The translations under genes were made by a program, and so were the position numbers. This document shows, piece after piece, positions 1-8,580 of a stretch of DNA of 33,119 bases (within the stretch, counting starts at the first letter, position 1; every line of letters begins with the position of its first letter). The DNA comes from a virus, in IMG/VR virus record IMGVR_UViG_3300007735_000629, positions 1 to 33,119 of that record, one strand, 5' to 3'. A model generated the notes under the pieces. That model saw only the letters and a list, made by a program, of their open reading frames with translations. It did not search any database and had not been told where the DNA came from.

Positions 1-31
1 CACGGAAGTGATTTTGTGCAAGCTTTCACGC

Positions 32-50
32 CCCCGGGGTTTCCCCGGGG
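32..50. repeat. GC-rich palindrome upstream of terminase
   Basis: Two copies of the self-complementary octamer CCCCGGGG (32-39 and 43-50) separated by TTT can fold into an 8-bp hairpin. It lies 35 bases before the terminase start. A terminator, or part of a packaging (cos/pac) region, are both possible. Only a short TTT follows, so termination is not well supported. Confidence 0.4.
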
Positions 51-84
51 TTTGGTGCCATTGTGGCAGGTTAGGGGGTAACAA

Positions 85-516
85 ATGGCGCGGGGGCGCA
101 AGGTTCAAACAAACACTTCGGCCAAAGTGGCAGAAGATGCCCCATCGGGGTTGACTAAGGAACAAGCGGACGCTTACCGGCGGATCCGTGCCCAAGTGGC
201 CCAAACCAACGGTACCGGAATATCGGCCGCCGATGAATCCATCTTTACCATGGCCGCTTGTCAGTTGGCAAGAGTGGAGGCGTTACGGAAAGAATCCCTC
301 AAGGTTCCTTGGATGCTTTCCGGCGTGGCCAGCGGGCAAGAGCGTATTCATCCAATTCATACCGAACTACGGGCGGCTGAAACCCAATTGAAGGCAACGC
401 TAACAACGCTTTGCTTGACCCCACGAGCGCGGAAGGGGTGGCGAAGCCAACCCGACGCAACGGGCGCCCCGGCGGATAAGGTGCAAGAAGACCCAATTCT
501 GAAGTTATTGGGTTAA
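85..516 (+). CDS. terS: phage terminase small subunit, P27-like
   Basis: This 143-aa protein is probably the DNA-recognition subunit of the packaging motor. It binds the packaging site and delivers DNA to the large subunit encoded next. The C-terminal half has the P27-family pattern: HP, then an amphipathic helix, then a 'LTPRAR' turn near residues 112-118, followed by a short tail. The length is normal for the family. The start ATG is preceded at a good distance by TTAGGGGG (71-78). The gene opens the late head-tail module, as terminase genes usually do. The assignment rests on pattern and on position before an unambiguous TerL, because small subunits diverge quickly. Confidence 0.8.
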   Translation: MARGRKVQTNTSAKVAEDAPSGLTKEQADAYRRIRAQVAQTNGTGISAADESIFTMAACQLARVEALRKESLKVPWMLSGVASGQERIHPIHTELRAAETQLKATLTTLCLTPRARKGWRSQPDATGAPADKVQEDPILKLLG

Positions 517-532
517 GGGGAAGGGGTGGAAA

Positions 533-718
533 ATGGAAAAGGCGGTTGCAAAGGATTTGCTTTATCGGGCTTTAGTTGACACCATTACCGACAAGTGGGG
601 CGAAGCGGAACGCAAGTTCGAGAAGTTGGCAACAGCCATTCGGGAACACCAGGCGGCCCAAGGGACGGAATCCGAAGCCCAAGCCAATTCCCGTTTGTGG
701 AACGCCCTAATTGACTAA
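533..718 (+). CDS. small helical protein of unknown function
   Basis: This 61-aa protein is mostly charged and predicted helical, with many Glu, Lys and Ala residues. No family is recognised. It sits between the two terminase subunits, 16 bases after the first and 10 bases before the preferred start of the second, so it is almost certainly co-transcribed and may assist packaging. A purine-rich GGGGAAGGGG stretch precedes the ATG. It ends just before the AAGG that serves the terminase large subunit. Nothing in the sequence identifies a catalytic role. Confidence 0.6.
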   Translation: MEKAVAKDLLYRALVDTITDKWGEAERKFEKLATAIREHQAAQGTESEAQANSRLWNALID

Positions 719-728
719 GGCAAAAACC

Positions 729-2312
729 ATGGCCAAAAAACGGCCAACCGTGAAGCGGGCGCCAATACTAAGGCCCGCTTCAGCGGAAATGGAATTGATG
801 CCTTCACAAAAGGTGGAGGCATTCTTTTCCAGGTTCCTTCGCCACTCCAAGGGGGAACATGCGGGCCGGCCGTTTGAATTGGCAGAATGGCAACTTCGGG
901 ATATTGTCCGTCCGTTGTTCGATACATTACGGCCTGACGGTTTGAGGCAATACCGAACCTGTTATGTAGAAATTCCGCGCAAGAATGGTAAAACTACCAT
1001 AGCGGCCGGGTTGGCCTTGTATATGTTGTTCGCGGACAATGAAGCCGGGGCGGAAGTGGTTTCGGCGGCCGCGGATCGGGAACAAGCTTCCATTTGCCTT
1101 GACCTAGCCAAAAGCATGGTTCAAGCAAGCCCTGATTTATCTTCCCGTTGCACGGTATACCGAAAGGAAATAGTAACCCACAAGGGCGGGCGTTATAGGT
1201 CCATTTCCAGCGAAGCGGCAACCAAGCACGGATTCAATCTTTCAGCCGTGGTGGTTGATGAAGTTCATGCCCAACCGGATCGGGAATTATGGGATACCCT
1301 GACCACGGCCACGGGCGCCCGGCGCCAACCGTTGACCATTGCCATAACCACGGCAGGGCATGACCGGGAAAGCCTATGTTGGGAATTGCATACTTATGCC
1401 CGAAGCTTGCTAGACAAGACGGCGGAAGACCCAACCTTTTTGCCCGTAATTTATTCCGCGGGCAATGATGCCGATTGGACCGTTGAAGCGACTTGGAAGG
1501 CGGCCAACCCTGGTTACGGGGTATCGGTGTTGCCTGATTATTTCCATCAACAGGTGATTGAAGCGAAGCAATCACCAGGGAAGGAACAAGCCTTCCGGCG
1601 GTTGCACCTTAACCAATGGACCGCCTCAAGCGTTCGATGGATTGCCCCGGAGAAATGGGATTCATGCCAAGGGGAAATGCCCAACCTTGCCGGGCGCCAA
1701 TGTTGGGCTGCCCTTGACCTTTCCAGCACAACGGACCTTTCCGCCCTGGTGTTGGCCTTCCCGATTGATGACAAAATATGGCTTCTTCCCTTTGCTTGGG
1801 CCCCACGGGCGGCCTTGGAGGTTCGGGAACGGCGGAACAAAACCCGGTTTGACAATTGGGCGCGGGCCGGGCATTTGCAGGCCACGGCCGGGGAAGTGAT
1901 TGATTACAACCAAATCCGGGAAAAGATTCTTGAGTTATCAAGGATTTATAGAATTAAGGATTTGGCCTTGGATCGCTGGAATGCGGCCCAACTAGCCCAA
2001 CAACTTCAAGCGGACGGCATGGAAGTTGTGGCCTTTTCCATGGGTTGGGCCACGCTATCCCCGGCAACAAAAGACTTTGAGGCCCTGGTTCTTTCCGACA
2101 AGATACGCCACGCGGGCCATCCGGTTTTAAGGTGGTGTGTGGGGAATACCGTGGTTGAAACGGATTCCCAAGGAAATACAAGACCAAGCAAAGCGAAATC
2201 GTCCGAAAAGATTGATTTAGCGGTAGCCGCCGTCATGGCCACGGCCCGGGCGCGGGTTCAAGCAATTGTTGGAACTTCGGTATACGAAGAACGGGGGTTA
2301 CGGGTCTTGTGA
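729..2312 (+). CDS. terL: phage terminase large subunit
   Basis: This 527-aa packaging ATPase-nuclease translocates DNA into the prohead through the portal. The N-terminal ATPase domain has the Walker A-like stretch IPRKNGKT (about residues 82-89). It is followed by a hydrophobic strand ending VVVDEVHA (about 175-182) as Walker B. The C-terminal nuclease domain has the RNase H-like acidic positions in AALDLSSTTD and in DLALDR, and a late Asp in KIDLAVAA. This is the Terminase_1 (HK97/phage BPP-like) type. I prefer ATG 729 because AAGG lies 8 bases upstream; an in-frame TTG at 711 overlaps the previous gene and lacks a good ribosome site. It ends in a 4-base overlap with the next gene. Confidence 0.95.
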   Translation: MAKKRPTVKRAPILRPASAEMELMPSQKVEAFFSRFLRHSKGEHAGRPFELAEWQLRDIVRPLFDTLRPDGLRQYRTCYVEIPRKNGKTTIAAGLALYMLFADNEAGAEVVSAAADREQASICLDLAKSMVQASPDLSSRCTVYRKEIVTHKGGRYRSISSEAATKHGFNLSAVVVDEVHAQPDRELWDTLTTATGARRQPLTIAITTAGHDRESLCWELHTYARSLLDKTAEDPTFLPVIYSAGNDADWTVEATWKAANPGYGVSVLPDYFHQQVIEAKQSPGKEQAFRRLHLNQWTASSVRWIAPEKWDSCQGEMPNLAGRQCWAALDLSSTTDLSALVLAFPIDDKIWLLPFAWAPRAALEVRERRNKTRFDNWARAGHLQATAGEVIDYNQIREKILELSRIYRIKDLALDRWNAAQLAQQLQADGMEVVAFSMGWATLSPATKDFEALVLSDKIRHAGHPVLRWCVGNTVVETDSQGNTRPSKAKSSEKIDLAVAAVMATARARVQAIVGTSVYEERGLRVL

Positions 2313-2755
2313 TTGACCTACCAGACATAAGGCAGGCCAAGGAACACGATTGCGGGCCAACCGCGGTTAAGGTGTTGCTTCGCTATTTGCGAAAGCGGCC
2401 CACCAAGGCCCAATGGGCCGGCCTGTTAAATGATCCGGTAGACGGCACGGACCCGCGGGCTATTGAAACCTGGTTGCGTGGCTTGGGCCTTTTGGTTTTG
2501 TCTGGTTCCATGAACTTGGACGATTTATCCCGGCTAACCAAGACCTTCCGTCCCGTGGTTTGCCTGATAACCCCATCGCATGGCGTGGGCCATTATGTGA
2601 CAGTTTCCGGGGTTTGTTCGGGAAAGGTTTGGTTCCAAGACCCGACAAACGGCCCTGCCTTTGTTCCAATTCCCAAATGGAAAACCCAATGGTTGGAAGT
2701 GGACCGCCTAGGCGCGGACTATCACCAATGGGGTATTGCCGCGTGGCGGCGCTAA
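2309..2755 (+). CDS. C39-like cysteine peptidase domain protein
   Basis: This 148-aa protein consists of little more than a papain-fold peptidase domain of the C39/NlpC-like type. DCGPTA places the nucleophile at Cys15, GHYV gives His95, and QDP gives Asp111. The spacing and order match C39 (bacteriocin-processing) peptidases. No signal peptide or transmembrane segment is visible, so it probably acts in the cytoplasm or in the virion. It starts with GTG overlapping the TGA of the terminase by 4 bases, which implies translational coupling. A peptidase between terminase and portal is unusual, since the normal prohead protease is also present further on. Its substrate is unknown. Confidence 0.7.
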   Translation: MIDLPDIRQAKEHDCGPTAVKVLLRYLRKRPTKAQWAGLLNDPVDGTDPRAIETWLRGLGLLVLSGSMNLDDLSRLTKTFRPVVCLITPSHGVGHYVTVSGVCSGKVWFQDPTNGPAFVPIPKWKTQWLEVDRLGADYHQWGIAAWRR

Positions 2756-2797
2756 TCGGATAAGCAATATCTTAATGTGCCAATTGGAGAACCCAAT

Positions 2798-4327
2798 ATG
2801 GGCCTTGTTGACACTATCCGCAACTGGTTTGGCGCTGAAAGGCGTTCAAGCTATTCCTTGCGTGATCCCGCATTGGTTGCCCTATTCGGCGGACATGAGG
2901 CCGAATCGGGGGTATCCGTAACAGAAACAACGGCCCTTCAGTCTTCGCCAGTTTGGGCGGCGGTTCGTGTCATATCTGAAGGGGTGGCAAGCCTTCCCCT
3001 CCATCTTTATCAGCGGGAAGGGCGTGGGCGGACCAGGGCGGACGGCCACCCGATTTATACCCTCTTGCGGGATATGCCCAACCAGTACACCCCGGCCTTG
3101 GCCTTCCGGGAAGCCCTTTTGGCCCATGCCCTTTTGTGGGGCAACGGATACGCGGAAATTGAGCGTGATTTATTGGGGCGGCCGGTGGCCCTTTGGTTGT
3201 TGCGTCCAGATTTAATGCGGGTTGAATCCCGGGAAGATGGTTCCCCGTATTACCTTTACCGGCCGCCGGGCGCCAGCGAAACGGAATTGGAACCTTCGCA
3301 AGTCTTCCATATCCGCGGCCTTGGATTTGATGGTTACCGTGGTTATTCGGTGGTTGAAATGGCCCGGGAATCCTTGGGCTTGGGCATGGCGGCGGAACGG
3401 TTCGGCGCCCGCCTGTTTGGTAGTGGCGCAAAGCCTTCCGGGGTTCTGACAACTCCCGGGCATTTATCGGATGATGCCTTAGCCCGCTTGCGCCGTGATT
3501 TTTCCACCATGCATCAAGGGTTAGCCAATTCCCATAAGGTTGCCATCCTTGAAAACGGCCTCCAATGGCAATCTATTTCCATTCCACCGGAAGATGCCCA
3601 ATTCCTACAAACCCGTACTTTTCAACTGGCCGAAGTGGCCCGTTGGTTCAATATCCCGTCAAGCAAGCTTCGGGATAACGGCGGGAAAAGCTACGCCACG
3701 CTGGAACAAGAAAACTGGGCGTTCCTTTCGGAAACCTTGAGGCCTTGGTTGATCCGTATCGAACAAGAGGTCCACTCAAAGCTTTTGATGCCCTACGAAA
3801 AGGGCCAATACTACGCCGAACACCTGGTGGAAGGTTTGCTTAGGGCGGACCTCATGACCCGGTACAACGCTTACGCAATAGCCCGGAATTGGGGGTGGTA
3901 TTCGGTCAATGATATTCGGGCCATGGAAAACTTGGACCCGGTGCCCGGTGGCGATGTTTATTTGCAGCCCCTAAACATGCAGCCATTGGAAAGCCCTTTG
4001 GGGGCCAATGCCCCAACGGCCACCCCGGCGGTGGGAATTGCCCCACCCGGCGCTACTGGCGCCGTCCCCCTTCCCGATTCCCCCGCCGGGGCTTCGCCAA
4101 CAAACACCGTGGATACGGAAGAAAACGAATTGCCCACGGTTCGGGAATCGGTAGCGGCCTTGTGTGACCTGATGACGGCCCACCAAATCCCGGCTTGTGA
4201 ACACGGATCAACCAACCGTTGCCGGATTTGTGGAATTGAGCGGGAACGGGTTTTGATTCCGCCCAAGAAGCCCGGCGGTGAACATGCATGGGGCGTGAAG
4301 TGGGTTCCGATTAACCCGGGGGCCTGA
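2798..4327 (+). CDS. phage portal protein, HK97 family
   Basis: This 509-aa protein forms the dodecameric portal ring at the head vertex through which DNA enters and leaves. The HK97-type core is clear: VWAAVRVISEGVASLPLHLY near residues 50-70, PDLMRV, the FHIRGLG segment, and RWFNIPSSKLRD. The start ATG 2798 is chosen because GGAGA lies 7 bases upstream. An earlier in-frame GTG at 2777 has no such site. After the core there is a Pro/Ala-rich linker, then an odd C-terminal tail with a CEH-x5-CRIC cluster (bases 4197-4232) that looks metal-binding. That tail is not part of the usual family and resembles a motif in the 13997-14293 protein. Confidence 0.93.
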   Translation: MGLVDTIRNWFGAERRSSYSLRDPALVALFGGHEAESGVSVTETTALQSSPVWAAVRVISEGVASLPLHLYQREGRGRTRADGHPIYTLLRDMPNQYTPALAFREALLAHALLWGNGYAEIERDLLGRPVALWLLRPDLMRVESREDGSPYYLYRPPGASETELEPSQVFHIRGLGFDGYRGYSVVEMARESLGLGMAAERFGARLFGSGAKPSGVLTTPGHLSDDALARLRRDFSTMHQGLANSHKVAILENGLQWQSISIPPEDAQFLQTRTFQLAEVARWFNIPSSKLRDNGGKSYATLEQENWAFLSETLRPWLIRIEQEVHSKLLMPYEKGQYYAEHLVEGLLRADLMTRYNAYAIARNWGWYSVNDIRAMENLDPVPGGDVYLQPLNMQPLESPLGANAPTATPAVGIAPPGATGAVPLPDSPAGASPTNTVDTEENELPTVRESVAALCDLMTAHQIPACEHGSTNRCRICGIERERVLIPPKKPGGEHAWGVKWVPINPGA

Positions 4328-4328
4328 T

Positions 4329-4673
4329 ATGTGGCAATGGCTTTGGAATAACCTGTTTGGCCGCGAAAACTTGATTGGTGATGCCCCAAGGTCTTCCTCT
4401 TGGGACAAGGTCCGCAACGCTTTTCTTGACGGCAAGGAATGCCGGGCGTGTGGCAAGCTTTCGGACCTTGAAGCCCATCATGTTTTGCCATTCCATTTGG
4501 CGCCTGAATTGGAATTGGACCCGGGCAACCTGGTGGCCCTTTGCCGAAGGTGCCATTTGGTATTTGGGCATCTTGGTTGTTGGCAATGTGTCAATCCTGA
4601 AGTTCTGGCCGATTCTGACGCCTACCGGCAACGGCTGGAGCGTAACCGCGGAGTCCACCATGCCAAATCTTGA
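4329..4673 (+). CDS. HNH endonuclease domain protein
   Basis: This 114-aa protein has a compact HNH nuclease fold. ECRAC gives the first zinc pair (Cys38, Cys41). EAHHVLPFH gives His50/His51 as the metal and catalytic site. DPGNLVALCRRCH gives Asn67, the second zinc pair (Cys72, Cys75) and His76. It begins one base after the portal stop and overlaps the protease start by 14 bases, so it is embedded in the head operon. It may be a free-standing nicking or homing-type nuclease, or assist packaging as HNH proteins near terminases do. A second HNH gene lies at 30435-30725, nearer the place usual for a packaging helper. Confidence 0.85.
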   Translation: MWQWLWNNLFGRENLIGDAPRSSSWDKVRNAFLDGKECRACGKLSDLEAHHVLPFHLAPELELDPGNLVALCRRCHLVFGHLGCWQCVNPEVLADSDAYRQRLERNRGVHHAKS

Positions 4674-5229
4674 GTTAAGGGCGGGCGGATCGGTTCAGGC
4701 GGCCGAAGGCCGGGTTATCGGGTACGCGGCCGTATTCGGCCCGCTTTCGGAAAACCTTGGGGGATTCCGGGAACGGGTGGACCCGAACGCTTTTAAGCGT
4801 TCCCTTGGTGATGGCCGGGATATCCGGGCCTTGGTGGACCATGACACGGCCAAAGTTTTGGGCCGGCGGGCTTCCGATACCTTGCGTCTTTCTACCGATG
4901 ACCAGGGCTTGAGGGTTGAAATTGATTTGCCTGATACAAGCTATGCCCGTGATTTGAAGGTCTTAATGGCCCGTGGCGATGTTTCTCAAATGTCCTTTGC
5001 CTTTACCTTGGCCCCCAATGGGGACAAGTGGGAAACCCGTGAGGAAGGGCGGATAAGAACCTTATTGGATGTTGAATTGGTTGAAGTTTCGGTTGTGACT
5101 ATTCCAGCCTATCCGGACACAAGCGCGGCGGTTCGTTCCTTGCATGGCCATGAAGCCGAAGGCAGGGCGCGCAACCTTTGGCTTGTTAGAAACCGTGTCC
5201 CCAAATGGTTGGGCGGCCGGGAATCGTAA
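4660..5229 (+). CDS. HK97-type prohead protease
   Basis: This 189-aa serine protease of the S78 family matures the head by removing the capsid scaffold domain. The family features are present: an N-terminal GRVIGYAAVFG strand, DPNAF, the catalytic His in VDHD (His61), the nucleophile in QMSFAF (Ser112), and the ELVEVSVVTIPAYP segment containing the likely third residue, Glu142 or nearby. The start is ATG 4660, with GGAG 6 bases upstream. The open frame extends much further left, but that part only reads through the HNH gene in another frame. Portal, protease and capsid genes in this order are typical of HK97-like phages. Confidence 0.92.
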   Translation: MPNLELRAGGSVQAAEGRVIGYAAVFGPLSENLGGFRERVDPNAFKRSLGDGRDIRALVDHDTAKVLGRRASDTLRLSTDDQGLRVEIDLPDTSYARDLKVLMARGDVSQMSFAFTLAPNGDKWETREEGRIRTLLDVELVEVSVVTIPAYPDTSAAVRSLHGHEAEGRARNLWLVRNRVPKWLGGRES

Positions 5230-5249
5230 ACGGCGGATGTTACCGTCGT
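5230..5249 (+). promoter_or_regulatory. hairpin between protease and capsid genes
   Basis: ACGGCGG (5230-5236) pairs with CCGTCGT (5243-5249), giving 7 bp with one G-T pair and a 6-base loop. A run of seven T follows only 14 bases later (5263-5269), directly before the capsid ribosome site. It could be a weak attenuator or an RNA-processing site upstream of the highly expressed capsid gene. Confidence 0.3.
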
Positions 5250-5281
5250 GATTGTTTAACCCTTTTTTTGGAGGCCATTTA

Positions 5282-6670
5282 ATGGCTAAAACGGAAGAAA
5301 TCCGCCAACTTATGGCAGAACGCCGGGCCTTGGTGGCCCAACTTGAAGGGCTTAACAAGCGGGAATTGACCCCCGACGAACAGGCCCAATGGGATGCCCT
5401 GACCCAACAGGTTGCCCAATTGGATTCCCGGGTAACGGCCATTGAAACGGCCATTGGCGCTGACGAAGCGGCCGAAGAAATGCCCGCGGATACCCCGGCT
5501 GACCCCCCGGCGGTGCAGCAGAACAGCGCCAACCTTGAAGCCATTGAAAAGCGGTTAAACGCTATCCTTGACAAAGCGGAAAAGGTTGGTGTTGGCCGCC
5601 GTACCGCCCCGGCCTTTGTGCGTGACTACAACGATAAGCGGGCCAATAAGGACCGTGATTTGGCCCTTCGTGGTTGGCTTTTGTCCCCCGCTGGCCTTTG
5701 CACGGACGAACACCGGGCGGCCGCTTCCCGTTGTGGCTTTCACCTTGGGGAAAAGCTGATCCGTTCCAACCTGTTTGCCGAAGCCCCCAAGAGCGTTAGG
5801 GAAATTGAAGCCCGCGCCCAATCGGTTGGCACGGCCAGCGCCGGCGGTTACCTGGTTCCCACCACGCTTTCGGAAAACCTTGAAAAGCAATTGCTTTACT
5901 TTGCGAATGTTCGCCAAGTGGCAACGGTTCTTCGTACCGCCACCGGAAACGCTTACGATATTCCCACAATGGATGACACTTCCAACAAGGGTGAAATCAT
6001 TGCTGAGAATACCGTTTTTAACAACCAGGATGTTACCTTTAGCAAGAAAACCCTGAACGCTTTCAAGTACACAAGCAAGATGGTTCTTGTGTCCATTGAA
6101 TTGCTTCAGGATTCCGTGGTGAATATCCCGGCTTTGCTTGGTGATTCACTTGGCGAACGCCTTGGCCGCATTCAATGTGACCATTTCACCACCGGCACCG
6201 GTTCGGGCCAACCTGAAGGCATCGTGACGGGTTCGGCGGCCGGGGTAACCGCGGCAAGCCCAACCGCCATTGCGGTTGATGACCTCTTGGGCCTGGTTCA
6301 TTCGGTTGACCGCGCCTATCGTCCCCAAGCGGCGTTCATGATGAACGACGCCATCTTGCTGGCTATCCGCAAGCTGAAGGATGGCCAGCAACGGCCAATC
6401 TTCACCGAATCCTATGTGGTTGGCGAACCCGATAGGATTTTGGGTTACCCGGTTGTCATTAACAACAGTATGACCGGCACCATTGCGGCCAGCGCCAAAT
6501 CTGTTTTGTTTGGTGACTTCTCCAAGTACATCGTGCGCGATGCCTTGGATATCCAAATTGTTCGCATGGATGAACGCTATGGTGACCTTGGCCAAGTTGG
6601 CTTCGTCGCCCTTCAGCGATCCGATGCCAAGGTGATTATGTCGGCCGCAATCAAGCGCCTGACCCACTAA
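5282..6670 (+). CDS. major capsid protein, HK97 fold
   Basis: This 462-aa protein is the main head subunit. The first roughly 130 residues are a charged, Gln/Glu/Ala-rich coiled coil, the scaffold-like delta domain expected to be removed by the protease just upstream. The rest carries HK97 signatures: GTASAGGYLVPTTLSENL near residues 182-199, IPTMDD, the MVLVSIELLQDS helix, the DHFTTGTGSGQPEGIV stretch, and a C-terminal VVINNSM region with a final beta segment. The start ATG is supported by GGAGG (5270-5274), 7 bases upstream. An in-frame upstream start adds only the noncoding leader. The maturation cut is likely after the coiled coil, but its exact position is not visible. Confidence 0.95.
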   Translation: MAKTEEIRQLMAERRALVAQLEGLNKRELTPDEQAQWDALTQQVAQLDSRVTAIETAIGADEAAEEMPADTPADPPAVQQNSANLEAIEKRLNAILDKAEKVGVGRRTAPAFVRDYNDKRANKDRDLALRGWLLSPAGLCTDEHRAAASRCGFHLGEKLIRSNLFAEAPKSVREIEARAQSVGTASAGGYLVPTTLSENLEKQLLYFANVRQVATVLRTATGNAYDIPTMDDTSNKGEIIAENTVFNNQDVTFSKKTLNAFKYTSKMVLVSIELLQDSVVNIPALLGDSLGERLGRIQCDHFTTGTGSGQPEGIVTGSAAGVTAASPTAIAVDDLLGLVHSVDRAYRPQAAFMMNDAILLAIRKLKDGQQRPIFTESYVVGEPDRILGYPVVINNSMTGTIAASAKSVLFGDFSKYIVRDALDIQIVRMDERYGDLGQVGFVALQRSDAKVIMSAAIKRLTH

Positions 6671-6692
6671 CCCTTAGTTGGAGGTTTCCACC

Positions 6693-6881
6693 ATGCGGAT
6701 ACAGCTAATAGCTTGTCTAGCTAGCCCCACGCATTCCCACGAACCGGGGGAATTCCTTGAGGTTAGCGAAGAAATTGGCGCCCGCATGGTGGCCGCGGGG
6801 GTGGCGATTGCCGCCCCCGTGGAGGCCTCCACCCCCGAACAGCCCGAAGCTAAAGCCAAGGTTAAGCGGGAAAAGCGATGA
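6693..6881 (+). CDS. small protein following capsid, unknown
   Basis: This 62-aa protein has the short pattern GEFLEVSEEIGARMVAAGVA followed by a charged Lys/Glu-rich tail. Small proteins with this 'goes bad if greater than, index above' type of motif frequently follow capsid genes in siphoviruses, but their role is not established. A strong GGAGG lies 8 bases before ATG 6693. The gene ends in a 4-base overlap with the connector gene. It may be a minor head or head-completion component; that is inference from position. Confidence 0.7.
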   Translation: MRIQLIACLASPTHSHEPGEFLEVSEEIGARMVAAGVAIAAPVEASTPEQPEAKAKVKREKR

Positions 6882-7498
6882 ACACCGGGGATACCCTTAG
6901 CTTGAAAGTATTGACCCCACGGGCCAACCCGGCCGTGGGGTTATCCGATGCTAAAAACTACCTTCGGGTAGACGGCACGACGGATGATGCCTTCATAGCT
7001 GGCCTGGTGAATGCGGCAACGGACATGGTGGAACGGGTAACCCGCCGTAGCCTGATTTATCAAACCTTTCGGATGATGCTTCCAACTTTCCCGGCGGGGC
7101 CTATTGAGTTGCCGCGAAGCCCGGCCGTGGCCGTGAATGTGGGCGGGGCTTATGATTACGCCCTTCCGCGGGTCCGGTATTACGATACTTGGGGCGATTT
7201 ACAGATTCTGGCTGACGGCCATTACCATTTGGATTTGGATAACAACCCGCCTTCCCTCCAATTGCTTCCCATGGATTACTGGCCTTTGACCCAACCAGGC
7301 AGGGCCAAGGCTTTGGAAGTGGATTGGGTGGCCGGTTATGGTTCCTTTGCCACTCAAGTTCCCCCTTTGCTTCAACAGGGGGTATTGATGCTTACGGCCC
7401 ATTGGTATTCCAACCGAGAAGCGGTTGGCCAATTTGGTAGCGAAGTCCCCTTGGCCTTGGATTCAATCCTTCGGATTTATTCCGATGGGGGCTTTTAA
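6878..7498 (+). CDS. head-tail connector, phiE125 gp8-like
   Basis: This 206-aa protein is the probable first adaptor bound under the portal ring. The N-terminal pattern LSDAKNYLRVDGTTDDAFI, followed by a helix containing VERVTRRSL, is characteristic of the gp6/phiE125 gp8 connector families. The C-terminal half, AVGQFGSEVPLALDSILRIY, fits the same family. It overlaps the previous gene by 4 bases and the next by one base (TAATG), so the connector genes are tightly coupled. Length and position are normal. Confidence 0.85.
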   Translation: MNTGDTLSLKVLTPRANPAVGLSDAKNYLRVDGTTDDAFIAGLVNAATDMVERVTRRSLIYQTFRMMLPTFPAGPIELPRSPAVAVNVGGAYDYALPRVRYYDTWGDLQILADGHYHLDLDNNPPSLQLLPMDYWPLTQPGRAKALEVDWVAGYGSFATQVPPLLQQGVLMLTAHWYSNREAVGQFGSEVPLALDSILRIYSDGGF

Positions 7499-7821
7499 TG
7501 CCGCCCATCGGGAAGCTTCGCAAGCGATTAGAGTTGCAGGCGCCCACGGATTCCGTTGACGCCTACGGCCAACCAACCAGGGCATGGGCAACCTATGCCA
7601 CGGTATGGGGCCAAGTTGAACCCACCGGCGGAAGCGAACCTTCAGCTGGCAACGAACAACAACTAGAGCGATCCCATAATCTAACTATCCGTTACCGGTC
7701 CGGGGTGGAGTCCACCCACCGGGCCCTGTACGGCGCCCGTGTGTTGAATTTTGATTCCGTTCAAAATGTGGAGGAAGCCGGGGTTTGGTTGCTCATAACG
7801 GCAACGGAACGGACGGGCTAG
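7498..7821 (+). CDS. head closure / head-tail adaptor protein
   Basis: This 107-aa protein is the probable stopper that closes the connector after DNA packaging. It has the family pattern: an N-terminal LRKRLELQAP strand, DAYGQPTRAWATYATVWGQV, a central charged loop, a TIRYRSGV strand, and a final VWLLITATERTG. The family is the SPP1 gp16 / phage head-tail adaptor group. It starts at the overlapping stop of the connector gene and is followed after 3 bases by the next tail-completion gene. Assignment rests on both pattern and gene order. Confidence 0.82.
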   Translation: MPPIGKLRKRLELQAPTDSVDAYGQPTRAWATYATVWGQVEPTGGSEPSAGNEQQLERSHNLTIRYRSGVESTHRALYGARVLNFDSVQNVEEAGVWLLITATERTG

Positions 7822-7824
7822 CCC

Positions 7825-8580
7825 ATGGGCTTAACTGAACGCAAAGCAACAGCGGGTGGAACTTGGGCCTATCGGGTCCAAATGGCCGGCGTCAGCGATC
7901 TGATACAACGCTTTATCGTTTTTCCCAAAGCCCTGAACGGCGCCCTTAAGCGGGCCGGCCGTAAGGCCAATACTATCATTCTTCAAACCATGCGGACCAA
8001 GGTGCCCAAAAAGGGAAAGAAGCTAAAGATCAAACGCCAAGCCACCCTCAAGGAAGCGGCCCGGGATTTGTTTTCCACGGCATGGGCCACCCTTGAAGCC
8101 AAACTAAAGGGCAAAAAGAAAAAGAAGAAAAAGGCAAAACAATACTTTGACAAAGAATTTCAGGCTGGAAAAACGGGACTTTTGAAAAAATCCCTTGGTG
8201 GAAAGGTTGGAGTAAGGCGCCGTGATGGCGCGGTTTATGCCGTGGCCGGCCCGCGCAGAAAAACGGATGGTTTCCATGGGAAAGCGTATTCTCCATGGAT
8301 ACGAAAGATGATCAATGTCATCCCTTCCAAATATGCTCATTTGGTGGAGCGCGGGCATATCCTGAAAATGCGCGGCAAGGTTGTTGGGCGTGTTCCCGGA
8401 AGGCCGTTTGTGCGGCCCGCATATGACGAAAACAAAAACAAGATAGAGGCAATAACCGCAACTGTTTTGCAAGAAGAACTAGATAAACAATGGGCTAAAA
8501 CGGCTGAAAAAGCGGCCAAGGCGGCGGCCAAGGCGGCCCAACTGGCCGCGGATAGTGGGGATGGAGGGGGAACGGAATGA
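7825..8580 (+). CDS. HK97 gp10-like tail completion protein
   Basis: This 251-aa protein probably completes the neck or tail terminator. The family's typical core is seen as NTIILQTMRTKVPKK near the N-terminus and SKYAHLVERGH with GRPFVRPAYDE in the C-terminal third. It is longer than the usual 130-170 residues. The extra length is a very Lys-rich insertion (around residues 90-120, with up to seven Lys in a row) and an Ala/Lys-rich tail. The coding A-rich tract near 8105-8140 is a place where sequencing or translational slippage could occur. The start at ATG 7825 lacks a strong ribosome site; ATG 7882 is an alternative. Confidence 0.75.
   Translation: MGLTERKATAGGTWAYRVQMAGVSDLIQRFIVFPKALNGALKRAGRKANTIILQTMRTKVPKKGKKLKIKRQATLKEAARDLFSTAWATLEAKLKGKKKKKKKAKQYFDKEFQAGKTGLLKKSLGGKVGVRRRDGAVYAVAGPRRKTDGFHGKAYSPWIRKMINVIPSKYAHLVERGHILKMRGKVVGRVPGRPFVRPAYDENKNKIEAITATVLQEELDKQWAKTAEKAAKAAAKAAQLAADSGDGGGTE

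Noticed and set aside
2970-3452. Long antisense frame within the portal gene
   Set aside because: It is a shadow of strong codon bias; Pro/Arg-rich and without protein-like pattern.
4375-4659. N-terminal extension of the prohead protease
   Set aside because: This part is the HNH gene read in another frame; the family's N-terminus and a ribosome site both support ATG 4660.
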